A stretch of DNA of 64,000 bases. Origin: Streptomyces musisoli (GTDB lineage Bacteria; Actinomycetota; Actinomycetes; Streptomycetales; Streptomycetaceae). The position numbers and the translations under genes are program-made. The notes under the pieces are model-generated. The model was not told the origin of the DNA and ran no database searches. It saw nothing but the letters and a program-made list of their open reading frames with translations. Positions 16,831 through 25,175 of the stretch are shown piece after piece. Position 1 is the stretch's first letter, and each line of letters opens with the position of its first letter. Location: assembly GCF_016741855.1 (NCBI RefSeq), contig NZ_JAERRH010000004.1, forward strand, positions 62,001 to 126,000, read 5' to 3'.

Positions 16831-17355
16831 GTGCCTCTTACCTTCACCCTGGATCCCGCCATCACCCCCGCCCTCCGCGACGGCGTCCTCGAGCTGTGGA
16901 CCGACGTCTCCAACGCCGGCGGCTCCGTCGGCTTCGTGGCCCCGGTGACCCGCGAGGAGATACGGCCGGAGCTGGTGCGGCACTTCGTACAGATGGCCGA
17001 GGGCCGCACCCGCCTGCTCGTCGGCCACGACGAGGACGGCCGGGTGGCCGCGACCGCCTTCCTCACCCACAACAGCCACCGGCTGATGTCCCACTGGATC
17101 TGGCTGTACACGGTGATGGTCCACCCCCGGCACCAGGGCCGGGGCTACGGCCGCGACCTGCTCGCCGCCGCCGAGGGCGCGGCCCGCGGAACCGACGGCG
17201 TCGAGGCGATCCGGCTGACCTGCCGCGGCGGCCACGGCCTGGAGCGGTTCTACGCCTCCTGCGGCTACAAGGAGGTCGGCCGCGTCCCGGACGCCATCCG
17301 GGTCGCGCCCGGCGACGACCGCGACGAGGTCCTCATGCTGCTGTCGCTCGGCTGA
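16831..17355 (+). CDS. GNAT-family N-acetyltransferase
   Basis: 174 residues. The acetyl-CoA pyrophosphate loop is clear: VMVHPRHQGRGYGRDLLAAAE (about 95-115, R/Q-x-x-G-x-G/A pattern), with the following GLERFYASCGYKEVGRVP strand-helix typical of the fold. GTG 16831 lies 16 bp after the udgX stop, so the two may be co-transcribed. Substrate not predictable from sequence. Confidence 0.88.
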   Translation: MPLTFTLDPAITPALRDGVLELWTDVSNAGGSVGFVAPVTREEIRPELVRHFVQMAEGRTRLLVGHDEDGRVAATAFLTHNSHRLMSHWIWLYTVMVHPRHQGRGYGRDLLAAAEGAARGTDGVEAIRLTCRGGHGLERFYASCGYKEVGRVPDAIRVAPGDDRDEVLMLLSLG

Positions 17356-17430
17356 CCCCCGTGCAAGATCGCCCCGCGGTCGTGCTTCACTGGACGATGA
17401 CCCCTTTTGGAATCGGACGAGTGGATTGAG

Positions 17431-17739
17431 ATGCTCCGCTACACGCTGATGCGCCTCGGTATCTTCGCGGGCTGCCTCGTGATCGTCTGGGGAGCCGTCT
17501 ACTCGGGCATCTTCCCGCGCGGCTTCGGCGACTCCAACCTCCTCTGGGTCCTGCTGCTCTCCCTGGTCCTCTCGGCGCCGATCAGCTGGGTGGTGCTGCG
17601 CAAGGAGCGGGACAGGGCCTCCGTGCAGATCGTGAACAGGGTCGACCGGATGAAGGCCAACCTCGACGCCAACCGCGGCCAGGAGGACCTGGCCGACGAC
17701 GCGTCGCGGGCACAGGGCGGGGCCGCCGCGCCCAACTAG
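17431..17739 (+). CDS. DUF4229-type small membrane protein
   Basis: 102 residues. Two hydrophobic segments (about residues 6-27, LMRLGIFAGCLVIVWGAVYS, and 37-56, LLWVLLLSLVLSAPISWVVL) are followed by a charged cytosolic tail (LRKERDRASVQIVNRVDRMK). This layout and the RYTLMRLGIF opening match DUF4229 as I recall it. ATG 17431 is preferred because the conserved sequence begins there; a TTG eight codons upstream is possible. Function unknown. Confidence 0.75.
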   Translation: MLRYTLMRLGIFAGCLVIVWGAVYSGIFPRGFGDSNLLWVLLLSLVLSAPISWVVLRKERDRASVQIVNRVDRMKANLDANRGQEDLADDASRAQGGAAAPN

Positions 17740-17748
17740 TCTTGCCCC

Positions 17749-18399
17749 ATGGGTGCCGTCAAGACCAAACGGATGCCGAGGGCGGTACGGGAGCAGCAGA
17801 TGCTCGACGCCGCCGTACGGATCTTCGGACAGCGCGGGTACATGGCCGCGTCGATGGACGAGATCGCCGAACTCGCGGGCGTGTCCAAGCCGTTGGTCTA
17901 CCTGTACCTGAACTCCAAGGAAGACCTCTTCACCGCCTGCATCCGCCGCGAGGCCACCGCGCTCACGGCGGCCGTCCGCGCGGGCGTCCGGCAGGGGCTG
18001 CCCGCCGACCGGCAACTGTGGGACGGCCTTCGGGCGTTCTTCGCGCACACCGCAGAGCACCCCGACGGCTGGTCGGTGCTGCACCTCCAGGCCCGTACGC
18101 ACGGTGAGCCCTTCGCGGCCGAGGTCGCCGCGATGCGCACCGAGATCGTCGCCTTCGTGACCCGGCTGGTCGCGGTGGCGGCCCGGGAGGCGCACCGGGA
18201 TCCCGGCCTGCCCGAGCACGAGGTGGCCGGGCTGGCCGAGGCGCTGGTCGGTGCCGCCGAGTCGCTCGCCGCCTGGGCCAACGCCACGCCCGGCGTCACC
18301 GCCCGGCAGGCCGCGGCCACGCTGATGAACTTCGCCTGGTCCGGTCTCGGCGACCTGATGCGGGGTCACATGTGGGCCCCGCCCGCCGACGAGTCCTGA
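17749..18399 (+). CDS. TetR-family transcriptional regulator
   Basis: 216 residues. The N-terminal TetR HTH is textbook: REQQMLDAAVRIFGQRGYMAASMDEIAELAGVSKPLVYLYLNSKEDLF (residues about 14-62). The remaining helical region is the ligand/dimer domain. It ends 146 bp before the stop of the convergent MaoC gene. A TetR-like inverted repeat lies between the MaoC and acyl-CoA ligase genes, so control of these fatty-acid genes is a reasonable but untested link. Confidence 0.92.
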   Translation: MGAVKTKRMPRAVREQQMLDAAVRIFGQRGYMAASMDEIAELAGVSKPLVYLYLNSKEDLFTACIRREATALTAAVRAGVRQGLPADRQLWDGLRAFFAHTAEHPDGWSVLHLQARTHGEPFAAEVAAMRTEIVAFVTRLVAVAAREAHRDPGLPEHEVAGLAEALVGAAESLAAWANATPGVTARQAAATLMNFAWSGLGDLMRGHMWAPPADES

Positions 18400-18544
18400 G
18401 GCCCGGTCGGCGACCGCGGTGCTCCCGCAGGTCCGCCATCACCCGCTCGAACCGTTCGCTGCCTACTTCGGCGGGGCGTCGGCTCCCGGTATCGGGCGCA
18501 CCTCCGCCACATGTCCCATCATCCGTGGCGGCGTACGAGCATGG

Positions 18545-19660
18545 TCACGCCGGTCGACTGTGCCGAGCGGTACGGGAGTCGCCCCGACGCGGTGACCCGC
18601 CCGGGGTCCTCCGGGCGCCGGGCGGTGGCCGGACCTCACCGGACACGTGGAGCCTGCCGTCCGGACCCCGCAGGGCGAAGCGCCCGGTGCCGTCCGCCTC
18701 GTAGGCCACCGTGCCCGGCAGCAGCACCGGCGCCCGGAACCGCGCCCGGACCTCGGTCGCGTCGGGTGTCCCGTGGGCGGCCAGGCAGCGGGCCACCGTC
18801 CACATGCCGTGCGCGACCGCCCGGGGGAAGCCGAAGAGCCGGGCGGTGAGGGGGTGCAGGTGGATGGGGTTGCGGTCCCCGGATGCGGCACCGTACCGCC
18901 GCCCCACGTCCCCGCCGAGCCGCCACTCGGCCGTGGTGGCCGGCGGCAGGCCCCCGCCTCCCGCCGGTGCCTCCCCGAACTGCCCCGCCGGTGCTTCTCC
19001 GAGCTGCCCTGCCAGTACCTTCCCGGCCTGCTCCGCCGGTGTCTCTCCGGCCCGACCCGTGCCGGCCGGGCCGGCCGTGCCGGCCTCCGGGAGCCGGGGT
19101 GGAGCGCCGTGCGGGCCGCCCTGCGGCTCGGTGCGCCGGACCGGCGGGCGGGGCGACCGCCCGGTGGCGGCCGGACCGTGCCGGGCCAGGTACGTGCTGC
19201 GCGACTCCCACACCACGTCACCCCCGAGCCGCAGCCCGGTCACCACCGTCGCCTCCGTACCGCGCCGGTGCTCGGCCAGCCCCTCGACGCGCACCGACAG
19301 GTCGTACGCCGCGTCGGCCGGCAGCACGCCCCCGCGGACGATCTCGATCGACGTGTGGACCAGCCCCGGCAGCGGCAGTGGGAAGTCCCGGCCGCTCATC
19401 AGCCGCATGGCCAGCGGGAAGCCGAGGACGTGCGGATAGGTGACCGGGAGGTCGGGCTCGCCGGTCGGGAAGCCGCAGACCCGCTCGTAGGCGGCGAGCC
19501 GCACCAGGTCCACACGCAGACCGGGCAGCAGGAGCCGGGTGCGGGGGAAGGCCGCGTCCGGGGCCGGCCGTCTGAAAGGTGAGCGCAGGGCGCCCCGGAG
19601 CAGCAGCGGGGTCAGCGCCGGTGCCGCGGTGAGGGTGACGGTGTCCGTCGGGCCGGCCAT
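18545..19660 (-). CDS. MaoC-like (double hot-dog) hydratase/dehydratase
   Basis: 371 residues. The C-terminal hot-dog carries the hydratase signature GDRNPIHLHPLTARLFGFPR followed by AVAHGMW, supplying the Asp/His catalytic pair of enoyl-CoA or 3-hydroxyacyl-ACP dehydratases. The N-terminal half (VTYPHVLGFPLAMRLMS) looks like the non-catalytic hot-dog seen in actinobacterial HtdX-type enzymes. The two are joined by a long low-complexity linker with an imperfect GEAPAGQF repeat. The C-terminal 20 residues are basic and atypical. Divergent from a long-chain acyl-CoA ligase, consistent with fatty-acid metabolism. Confidence 0.85.
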   Translation of the reverse strand: MAGPTDTVTLTAAPALTPLLLRGALRSPFRRPAPDAAFPRTRLLLPGLRVDLVRLAAYERVCGFPTGEPDLPVTYPHVLGFPLAMRLMSGRDFPLPLPGLVHTSIEIVRGGVLPADAAYDLSVRVEGLAEHRRGTEATVVTGLRLGGDVVWESRSTYLARHGPAATGRSPRPPVRRTEPQGGPHGAPPRLPEAGTAGPAGTGRAGETPAEQAGKVLAGQLGEAPAGQFGEAPAGGGGLPPATTAEWRLGGDVGRRYGAASGDRNPIHLHPLTARLFGFPRAVAHGMWTVARCLAAHGTPDATEVRARFRAPVLLPGTVAYEADGTGRFALRGPDGRLHVSGEVRPPPGARRTPGGSPRRGDSRTARHSRPA

Positions 19661-19691
19661 GGGCGACTCCCGCGCGAATCGGGTCCGAATT

Positions 19692-19724
19692 GCTTACCGG
19701 GGAGTAAGGTTACCGGAGGTAAGC
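19692..19724. promoter_or_regulatory. TetR-type inverted-repeat operator between MaoC and acyl-CoA ligase genes
   Basis: Two overlapping inverted repeats: TTAC-N6-GTAA (19694-19707) and TTAC-N5-GTAA (19710-19722), framed by GCTTACC (19692-19698) and GGTAAGC (19718-19724). This resembles the TTACT..AGTAA boxes bound by TetR-type fatty-acid regulators in actinobacteria. It lies 32 bp upstream of the MaoC start. The remaining 19725-19955 spacer up to the ligase gene shows nothing else clear except AGAGGAG before GTG 19956. Confidence 0.6.
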
Positions 19725-19955
19725 CCAGTGCGCACAAGGGGTGACGGAGATCCCGCACGCCCCCGGCCGGCCCGCCCCGGGCCGAAGCTGAACGCCCCTC
19801 ACCAAACTCCCGAGGCTGCACACCCCCGGCCCCGGACCATCCCCGAACCCGCACAACCCCCTCACAGCGGAGCCGTACGATCACCTGCCTGACCAGCGGT
19901 AACCCCTTCTCGACAAGGACCCACCGCGGGGAGACGCACGCCAGAGGAGCCGCCC

Positions 19956-21896
19956 GTGTCCACGCCGTACCCGAACGCCCCCGTCTCCTCAGACGCCCCC
20001 GTCTCCGCCGTCGACTACGACGGCCACCCGGTCCTCGTCGCACCCGAGACCCGGCGGCTGGACGGAGCGGTACGCGAGGCGTACGTGCCGCCGTTCGCAC
20101 CCCCGGTCAAGCACGGCTCCCTCGCCGACCTTCCCTACGAGAACGCGGAAGCGGCCCCCGACACGGTCGTACTCAGCCGCAAGCTGCCCGGCGGCCGCTG
20201 GACGGACGTGACGGCCGCCCGGTTCGCCGCCCAGGTGCAGGCGGTGGCCAAGGGCCTGATCGCCGAAGGCCTGATGCCCGGCGACCGGATCGCCGTCATG
20301 GCCCGTACGACCTACGACTGGACGCTCCTCGACTTCGCCGCCTGGGCGGCCGGCCTGGTCACGGTCCCGGTCTACCCCACCTCGTCCGTCTTCCAGACCC
20401 GCTGGATCCTGCACGACTCCGGTGCGGTCGCCCTGGTCACGGAGACCGCCGCCCAGGCCGCCGCCGTCGGCCCCGAACTCCCGCACCTGCCCGACCTGCG
20501 CCACGTGTGGGTGATGGAGAAGGACCACGTGGCCCGCCTCGCCGACGCGGGCGCACCGGTGCCGGACGGCGAGGTGGACGTACGCCGGGGCATGCTCGGC
20601 CCCGACACGCTCGCCACGCTGATCTACACCTCCGGCACCACCGGCCGCCCCAAGGGCTGCGCCCTCTCCCACGGCAACTTCTTCGCCGAGGTCGACAACG
20701 CGATCGAACTCCTCCACCCGGTCTTCAAGGCTCAGGGCGAGGAGCCTTCGGTGCTGCTCTTCCTCCCCATGTCCCACGTCTTCGGCCGGATGGTGGCCAT
20801 CGCCTGCGTCCGCGCCCGGGTCCGCCTCGGCCACGCCCCCAGCCTGGCCCCGGACGACCTCCTCCCGGACCTGGCCGAGTTCCGGCCGACCGCGCTGCTG
20901 ACCATCCCCTACATGCTGGAGAAGATCTACAACTCGGCCAGGGCGAAGGCGGAGGCGGGCGGCCGGGTGGCGGCCTTCGACCGGGCCGCGGCCGTCGCCC
21001 GGCGCTACGGCGAGGCACTTCAGGCCCGGCAGACCGGCACCGGCAGCGGCCCGAGCCGCGCCCTGAAGACACAGCGCACCTTCTACGACCCCCTCGTCTA
21101 CCGGCGTCTCCGCGCCGCCATGGGGGGCCGCGTCCGCTACGCGATCTGCGGCGGCTCCCCGCTCGGCCGGCGCCTCGCCGCGTTCTACGCGGGCGCGGGC
21201 ATCGAGATCTTCGAGGGCTACGGGCTCACCGAGACCACCGGCGCGTCGACGGTCACCCCGCCCCTCAAGCCCCGCCTGGGCACGGTCGGCTGGCCGATGC
21301 CCGGGACCCGGGTGCGGATCGCGGCGGACGGCGAGATCCTCCTGGCCGGCGACCATGTGCTGCGCGGCTACTGGGACCCGCAGGCGGGCGGAGTGGTGCC
21401 CGCGACCCGCGACGGCTGGCTGGCCACCGGTGACATCGGTGAACTCGACGACGAGGGCTATCTGACCATCACCGGCCGCAAGAAGGAGCTGCTGATCACC
21501 GCGGGCGGCAAGTCGGTGGCACCGGCCCCGCTGGAGAACTGGCTGCGCCAGCATCCGCTGATCTCCCAGGTGATGCTGGTGGGCGATGGCCGCCCGTACG
21601 TCGCCGCCCTCATCACGCTCGACCCCGACGGCATCACCCACTGGCGCCAGATGATCGGCAAGCACCCGGTACCGCCGGAGTTCCTCGTCGACGACGCGGA
21701 ATTGGCGGCGGTCCTCCAGCGGGCCCTGGACGAGGCGAACAAGCTGGTGTCCCGCCCCGAGTCCATCCGCCGCTTCGCCGTACTACCGGTGGACTTCACG
21801 GAGGAGGCAGGCCACCTGACCCCCTCCATGAAGCTGAGACGAGAACAGATCCAACAGGACTTCGAGAAGGAAGTGGAGAGCCTGTACGACCGGTGA
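19956..21896 (+). CDS. Long-chain acyl-CoA synthetase (AMP-forming)
   Basis: 646 residues, ANL superfamily. Motifs in order: P-loop YTSGTTGRPKG (about residues 224-234), a long insert typical of FadD15/bubblegum-like enzymes (KAEAGGRVAAFDRAAAVARR), YGLTETTGAST, DGWLATGDIGELDDEGYLTITGRKKELLIT hinge, and the C-terminal acyl-CoA lysine region LTPSMKLRREQI. Activates fatty acids to acyl-CoA via acyl-AMP. GTG 19956 has AGAGGAG upstream, which decides the start. Neighbouring MaoC hydratase and TetR regulator support a lipid role. Confidence 0.93.
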   Translation: MSTPYPNAPVSSDAPVSAVDYDGHPVLVAPETRRLDGAVREAYVPPFAPPVKHGSLADLPYENAEAAPDTVVLSRKLPGGRWTDVTAARFAAQVQAVAKGLIAEGLMPGDRIAVMARTTYDWTLLDFAAWAAGLVTVPVYPTSSVFQTRWILHDSGAVALVTETAAQAAAVGPELPHLPDLRHVWVMEKDHVARLADAGAPVPDGEVDVRRGMLGPDTLATLIYTSGTTGRPKGCALSHGNFFAEVDNAIELLHPVFKAQGEEPSVLLFLPMSHVFGRMVAIACVRARVRLGHAPSLAPDDLLPDLAEFRPTALLTIPYMLEKIYNSARAKAEAGGRVAAFDRAAAVARRYGEALQARQTGTGSGPSRALKTQRTFYDPLVYRRLRAAMGGRVRYAICGGSPLGRRLAAFYAGAGIEIFEGYGLTETTGASTVTPPLKPRLGTVGWPMPGTRVRIAADGEILLAGDHVLRGYWDPQAGGVVPATRDGWLATGDIGELDDEGYLTITGRKKELLITAGGKSVAPAPLENWLRQHPLISQVMLVGDGRPYVAALITLDPDGITHWRQMIGKHPVPPEFLVDDAELAAVLQRALDEANKLVSRPESIRRFAVLPVDFTEEAGHLTPSMKLRREQIQQDFEKEVESLYDR

Positions 21897-22229
21897 CCAC
21901 GCGCCATACCCGACCGCGGAGAAGCCACACCGCCGGCCCGGAGGAGCGGCGGGCACGCGACGGCAGAGATCGGCAGAACTGTTCCTGCGGCCCTCCCGCT
22001 GACCAGGCCTTTCGCCACCGGAATTCCGAAAGCCGTGACACACATCTGCCAATCACTATGTGGACCGGTTGGGGTCGGTACCGCGAGGGTCGGCACCCGC
22101 TCCTCGCGGGTTCCGCCTCGTCCGGACTCGGCGGGGCGGGGAGCGGGTTGCCGCCTGGGTCGAATGCGGCCCACCTCGATCCTCGTACGGCCCCATAACC
22201 CAGTCAATCCTTGGGTTCCCTCGCCAAAT

Positions 22230-22245
22230 CCAAGCGTTAGCTTGG
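22230..22245. promoter_or_regulatory. Palindrome just upstream of the LysR gene
   Basis: CCAAGC-GTTA-GCTTGG, a perfect 6-bp inverted repeat ending 5 bp before GTG 22251; another CTTGG (22210-22214) lies upstream. Such dyads are typical LysR autoregulatory sites. The rest of the 354-bp gap 21897-22229 has no convincing gene. Confidence 0.5.
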
Positions 22246-22250
22246 GTGTT

Positions 22251-23147
22251 GTGACCCTCGACGACCTCCGCGTATTCGTGGCCGTATGCCGCGCGGGCAG
22301 CCTGAGTTCGGTCGCCCGCGACCTCGGCTGCACCCAGTCCGCAGTCAGCCAGCACGTCAAACGGCTGGAACGCGAGACAGGCGTCGCACTCCTCGAACGC
22401 CGGCCACGCGGCGTCGTCCCGACCCAGGCCGGCCGGATACTGGAAGCCGCCGCGGCCGAGGGCATCTCCGGCCTCGACCTGGCGGTCCGACAGCTGCGCG
22501 ACCTGGTCGACGGCCACAGCGGCTACGTCCGCGTCGCCACCGGCGCGACCACCGTCCGGCACTTCATGTCCGACGCCGTCGTCACCTTCCGCCGCCGCCA
22601 CCCCAAGGTCAACCTCGAATTCCACACGGTCAGTTCGGGCCGCGGCAGCTTCGACGCCCTCTCCGACGGCACCCTGGACCTGGCCTGGATCACCATCGGC
22701 CCCCCGGTCCGCGGCATCGAGCAGCGCACCGTCGTCGAGCTGCCGTGGCTCCTCGCCGTCCACGCGGCCGACCCCCTGGCCGGCCGCCCGCACCTGGACC
22801 CCACGGAACTGGCCGGCACCCGGCTCATCCGGCTCCCGCCGAACTCCACGTCCGCCGCCCACCTCGAAGCGGCGTGCGCGGAGCGGGGCGTACGGTTCGC
22901 CCACGAGCCGAGCGTGGCCGACTGGGACACGGCACTGCTGCTGGCCGAGCTGGGCATCGGCAGGGCGGTCGTACCCGCCGTACCCCGCCTTCCGGTCCCC
23001 GGTGACGGTCCGTTGCGGCTGGTGCCGCTGCCCGGCCTGCGTCCCCTGCCCGTCGGCTGGGCCGTACGCCGCTGGGACGCGCTCAGCCCGCCGGCCCGGG
23101 CCTTCGCGGACACGGTCGTGGAGTGCAGGGTCGCTGCCGCGGGCTGA
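22251..23147 (+). CDS. LysR-family transcriptional regulator
   Basis: 298 residues. N-terminal winged HTH: LDDLRVFVAVCRAGSLSSVARDLGCTQSAVSQHVKRLERETGVALLER (residues 3-50), with the usual effector-binding domain after it (VRVATGATTVRHFMSDAVVT onward). GTG 22251 starts exactly at the conserved TLDDLRVF; a longer upstream frame has no family sequence. The last 65 bp overlap, tail to tail, the 3' end of the HATPase gene on the other strand. Confidence 0.93.
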   Translation: MTLDDLRVFVAVCRAGSLSSVARDLGCTQSAVSQHVKRLERETGVALLERRPRGVVPTQAGRILEAAAAEGISGLDLAVRQLRDLVDGHSGYVRVATGATTVRHFMSDAVVTFRRRHPKVNLEFHTVSSGRGSFDALSDGTLDLAWITIGPPVRGIEQRTVVELPWLLAVHAADPLAGRPHLDPTELAGTRLIRLPPNSTSAAHLEAACAERGVRFAHEPSVADWDTALLLAELGIGRAVVPAVPRLPVPGDGPLRLVPLPGLRPLPVGWAVRRWDALSPPARAFADTVVECRVAAAG

Positions 23148-23562
23148 GCGACAGCTCCACCCAGACGGTCTTGCCGACGTCCCGCTCGGACACGCCCCAG
23201 AGCGCGGCCAGTACCTGTACGACGATCAGCCCGCGCCCGCTTTCGTCCTCCAGTCGCCCGTCCAGGAACCGTAGCTTCCGGTCCCCCCGGGCATCGCTCA
23301 CCTCGATACGCAAGGTGGCCTTCTCCCTCAGCAGGCCGAGCCGCAGCTCGAAGTCCAGGCCCGGGACGCGACCGTGGGTGACTGCGTTGGCGGCGAGTTC
23401 GGCGACGACCAGCTGCGCGCTGTGGCTCAGGTCGCCGTCGTGCGGGTATCCCCAGGTGGCCAGCGTGGTGCCGGTCAGCCGACGGGCCAGCCGGGCACCC
23501 CGCGGAGTGGCGCTGAGCCGCTGGACGAGTTCGGTTGTGGGGGTGGAGATTTCTACGTTCAC
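23083..23562 (-). CDS. HATPase_c anti-sigma-like ATP-binding protein
   Basis: 159 residues, single GHKL/Bergerat domain as in RsbW/SpoIIAB-like proteins of streptomycetes. N box ELAANAVTHG (about 55-64), G1 box EVSDARGDR, G2 box DESGRGLIVVQVLA are visible. It stands next to an XRE/DUF397 pair, a combination common at Streptomyces WhiJ-type developmental loci. GTG start at 23562. The C-terminus, rich in Pro/Arg, overlaps the LysR coding end by 65 bp in antisense, so it may be a little longer than the functional domain needs. Confidence 0.88.
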   Translation of the reverse strand: MNVEISTPTTELVQRLSATPRGARLARRLTGTTLATWGYPHDGDLSHSAQLVVAELAANAVTHGRVPGLDFELRLGLLREKATLRIEVSDARGDRKLRFLDGRLEDESGRGLIVVQVLAALWGVSERDVGKTVWVELSLSPRQRPCTPRPCPRRPGPAG

Positions 23563-23669
23563 GTCACCGAGCGTGCTGACTTCTCCCTACGCTGACCAGG
23601 GGAGACCTGGCGACTGTACGTAGTCGTACGGGTGCGATGTGTGTGGCGTACGGGCTGTCGGAGGGTGGC

Positions 23670-24527
23670 GTGACAGAGGAACGGAGGCCGGAGACCCCGG
23701 CGGAGGAGAACGGGTCGGCGGCGGTCTTCGTCGTGCTCGGGAAGCAGCTGAAGTTGCTGCGCGAGCGGGCCGGACTGAATCAGCGGGAGTTCGGCAGTCT
23801 GGTGGGGTACGGCCCCGATCTCGTCTCGGCCGTGGAGAGAGGGGTACGGACGCCGAGGCCGGAGTTCCTGCAGAAGGCGGACGAGATCCTCCAGGCAGAG
23901 GGCCTGTTCACAGCGGTCATCCCGCAGGTCGAGGAGGCGATGTCCAGGGCGCGTACGCGGCATCCCGAGTGGTATCGGGGTTATGCCGCACTGGAGGCAC
24001 AGGCCGTTTCCCTGCACGACTACAGCACCATGGGTGTGCTGGGCTTGCTGCAGACCGAGGACTACTCACGCGCGGTGTTCACCCAGCGGCACCCTCCTCT
24101 GGACGAGGAAACCATCGAGAAGCGAGTGGCGGACAGACTCTCGCGCCAGCAGATTTTCGAGCAGTGGCCCCCGCCGGAGTTCAGCTTCGTCATGGAACAG
24201 GCCGTGCTGGAACGGCCCATCGGGGGGCCGAAAGTACACAAGGAACAGCTTCGTCAGTTACTGCGTATCGGCCGTCTGCGTAACGTGCAGCTACAGGTGA
24301 TGCCGACAGGCCGACACGAACACCCTGCGCTCGACAACTCGTTCAGCTTGTTGACGCCGAAGGGGAAGGAGCAGGTTGGCTACATGGAGAGTCACGGCTA
24401 CCCGCGCCTGATCACTAGCAGGGAAGAGGTCCGCATCCTCACTGCTCGCTATGGGATCATCCGGGCGCAAGCCCTCAACCCGCACGAGTCCTTGGACCTG
24501 ATCGACAGGATGCTGGAAGAGCGATGA
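23670..24527 (+). CDS. XRE-family regulator with DUF5753 domain (WhiJ-like)
   Basis: 285 residues. HTH near the N-terminus (GKQLKLLRERAGLNQREFGSLVGYGPDLVSAVERGVRTP, residues about 24-62), then the DUF5753 effector region (YRGYAALEAQAVSLHDYSTM, then GLLQTEDYSRAVF). This is the large Streptomyces family that includes WhiJ. GTG 23670 is preceded by GGAGGGTGGC; an ATG at 23637 would add 11 unconserved residues. The stop overlaps the DUF397 start by 4 bp (ATGA). Confidence 0.9.
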   Translation: MTEERRPETPAEENGSAAVFVVLGKQLKLLRERAGLNQREFGSLVGYGPDLVSAVERGVRTPRPEFLQKADEILQAEGLFTAVIPQVEEAMSRARTRHPEWYRGYAALEAQAVSLHDYSTMGVLGLLQTEDYSRAVFTQRHPPLDEETIEKRVADRLSRQQIFEQWPPPEFSFVMEQAVLERPIGGPKVHKEQLRQLLRIGRLRNVQLQVMPTGRHEHPALDNSFSLLTPKGKEQVGYMESHGYPRLITSREEVRILTARYGIIRAQALNPHESLDLIDRMLEER

Positions 24528-24778
24528 CCATAGAGCAGTTGAGCTGGTTCAAGAGCAGCCACAGCAGCGGCGAGGGTGGGCAGTGCCTCGAACTCGCATA
24601 CACCTGGCGCAAGTCCAGCCACAGCGACGGTGAAGGCGGCGATTGCGTAGAGGTCGCCCCTCACCCCGCCGCCATCCACATCCGTGACTCGAAGCGGCCC
24701 GCAGCACCGCACCTCACCGTCGGTCCGGCCGCATGGTCGGCCTTTCTTCTGGGGGAGAAGGAACGCCTGCGGGGGTGA
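24524..24778 (+). CDS. DUF397 protein
   Basis: 84 residues. DUF397 hallmarks are present twice: WFKSSHSSGEGGQCLELA (residues 8-25) and WRKSSHSDGEGGDCVEVA (28-45), then IHIRDSKRP and the terminal WSAFLLGEKE of the family. The doubled half-motif suggests an internal duplication; most members have one copy. It is coupled by overlap to the XRE gene. In Streptomyces such pairs behave as regulator plus partner, possibly in a toxin/antitoxin-like or developmental switch (established for WhiJ-type pairs only in part; here inference). Confidence 0.88.
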   Translation: MTIEQLSWFKSSHSSGEGGQCLELAYTWRKSSHSDGEGGDCVEVAPHPAAIHIRDSKRPAAPHLTVGPAAWSAFLLGEKERLRG

Positions 24779-24931
24779 TTCGCCCTGTGCCTCCGCCGGC
24801 TCGCGCCCGGTGCCGGAGCGGGGTGCGAGTCCTGACCGTGATGACAGCTCGGCCGTCCGCTCGGGGCGGCGTCGGTGGAAGTCCTCGGCGACGGTGTCGT
24901 AGAAGGTGCGGGCGGCGGTCGGAAACTCTTC

Positions 24932-25090
24932 GAGGCCGGTCCTGAAGCCCTCGGTGCCGGTCGTGAAGTCCAGGGTGCCGGTCGTGAAGTCCTCGGTGTC
25001 GGTCGGGAAGTCCATGGTGCCGGCCGAGAAGTCCTCGGTGCCGGTCCCGAAGTCCTCGGTGCCGACCGGGAAGTCCTCGGTGTCAGTCAT
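24932..25090. repeat. 21-bp tandem repeat, seven and a half copies
   Basis: Units of GGTGCCGGTCGTGAAGTCCTC with small variations begin at 24932, 24953, 24974, 24995, 25016, 25037 and 25058, with a partial unit to 25090. Both strands are open: plus reads VPVVKSS, minus reads TEDFTTG. No ribosome site precedes the minus-strand ATG 25090 and that frame runs antisense through the DUF397 gene, so it is not called as a gene. The gap 24779-25175 holds nothing else I can name. Confidence 0.85.
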
Positions 25091-25175
25091 GGGCGGGGAC
25101 CGTGGCGGGGCTCTTCGGCAGCCCCCCTTAGGCTGCTGCCCTTGGCCAAAGCATCACACCGGGGGGTAAGGGCCG

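Noticed and set aside
24449..25090. 213-codon minus-strand frame over the 21-bp repeats
   Set aside because: No ribosome site, and most of it is antisense to the convincing DUF397 gene; only the repeat part is periodic. Kept as a finding, not a gene.
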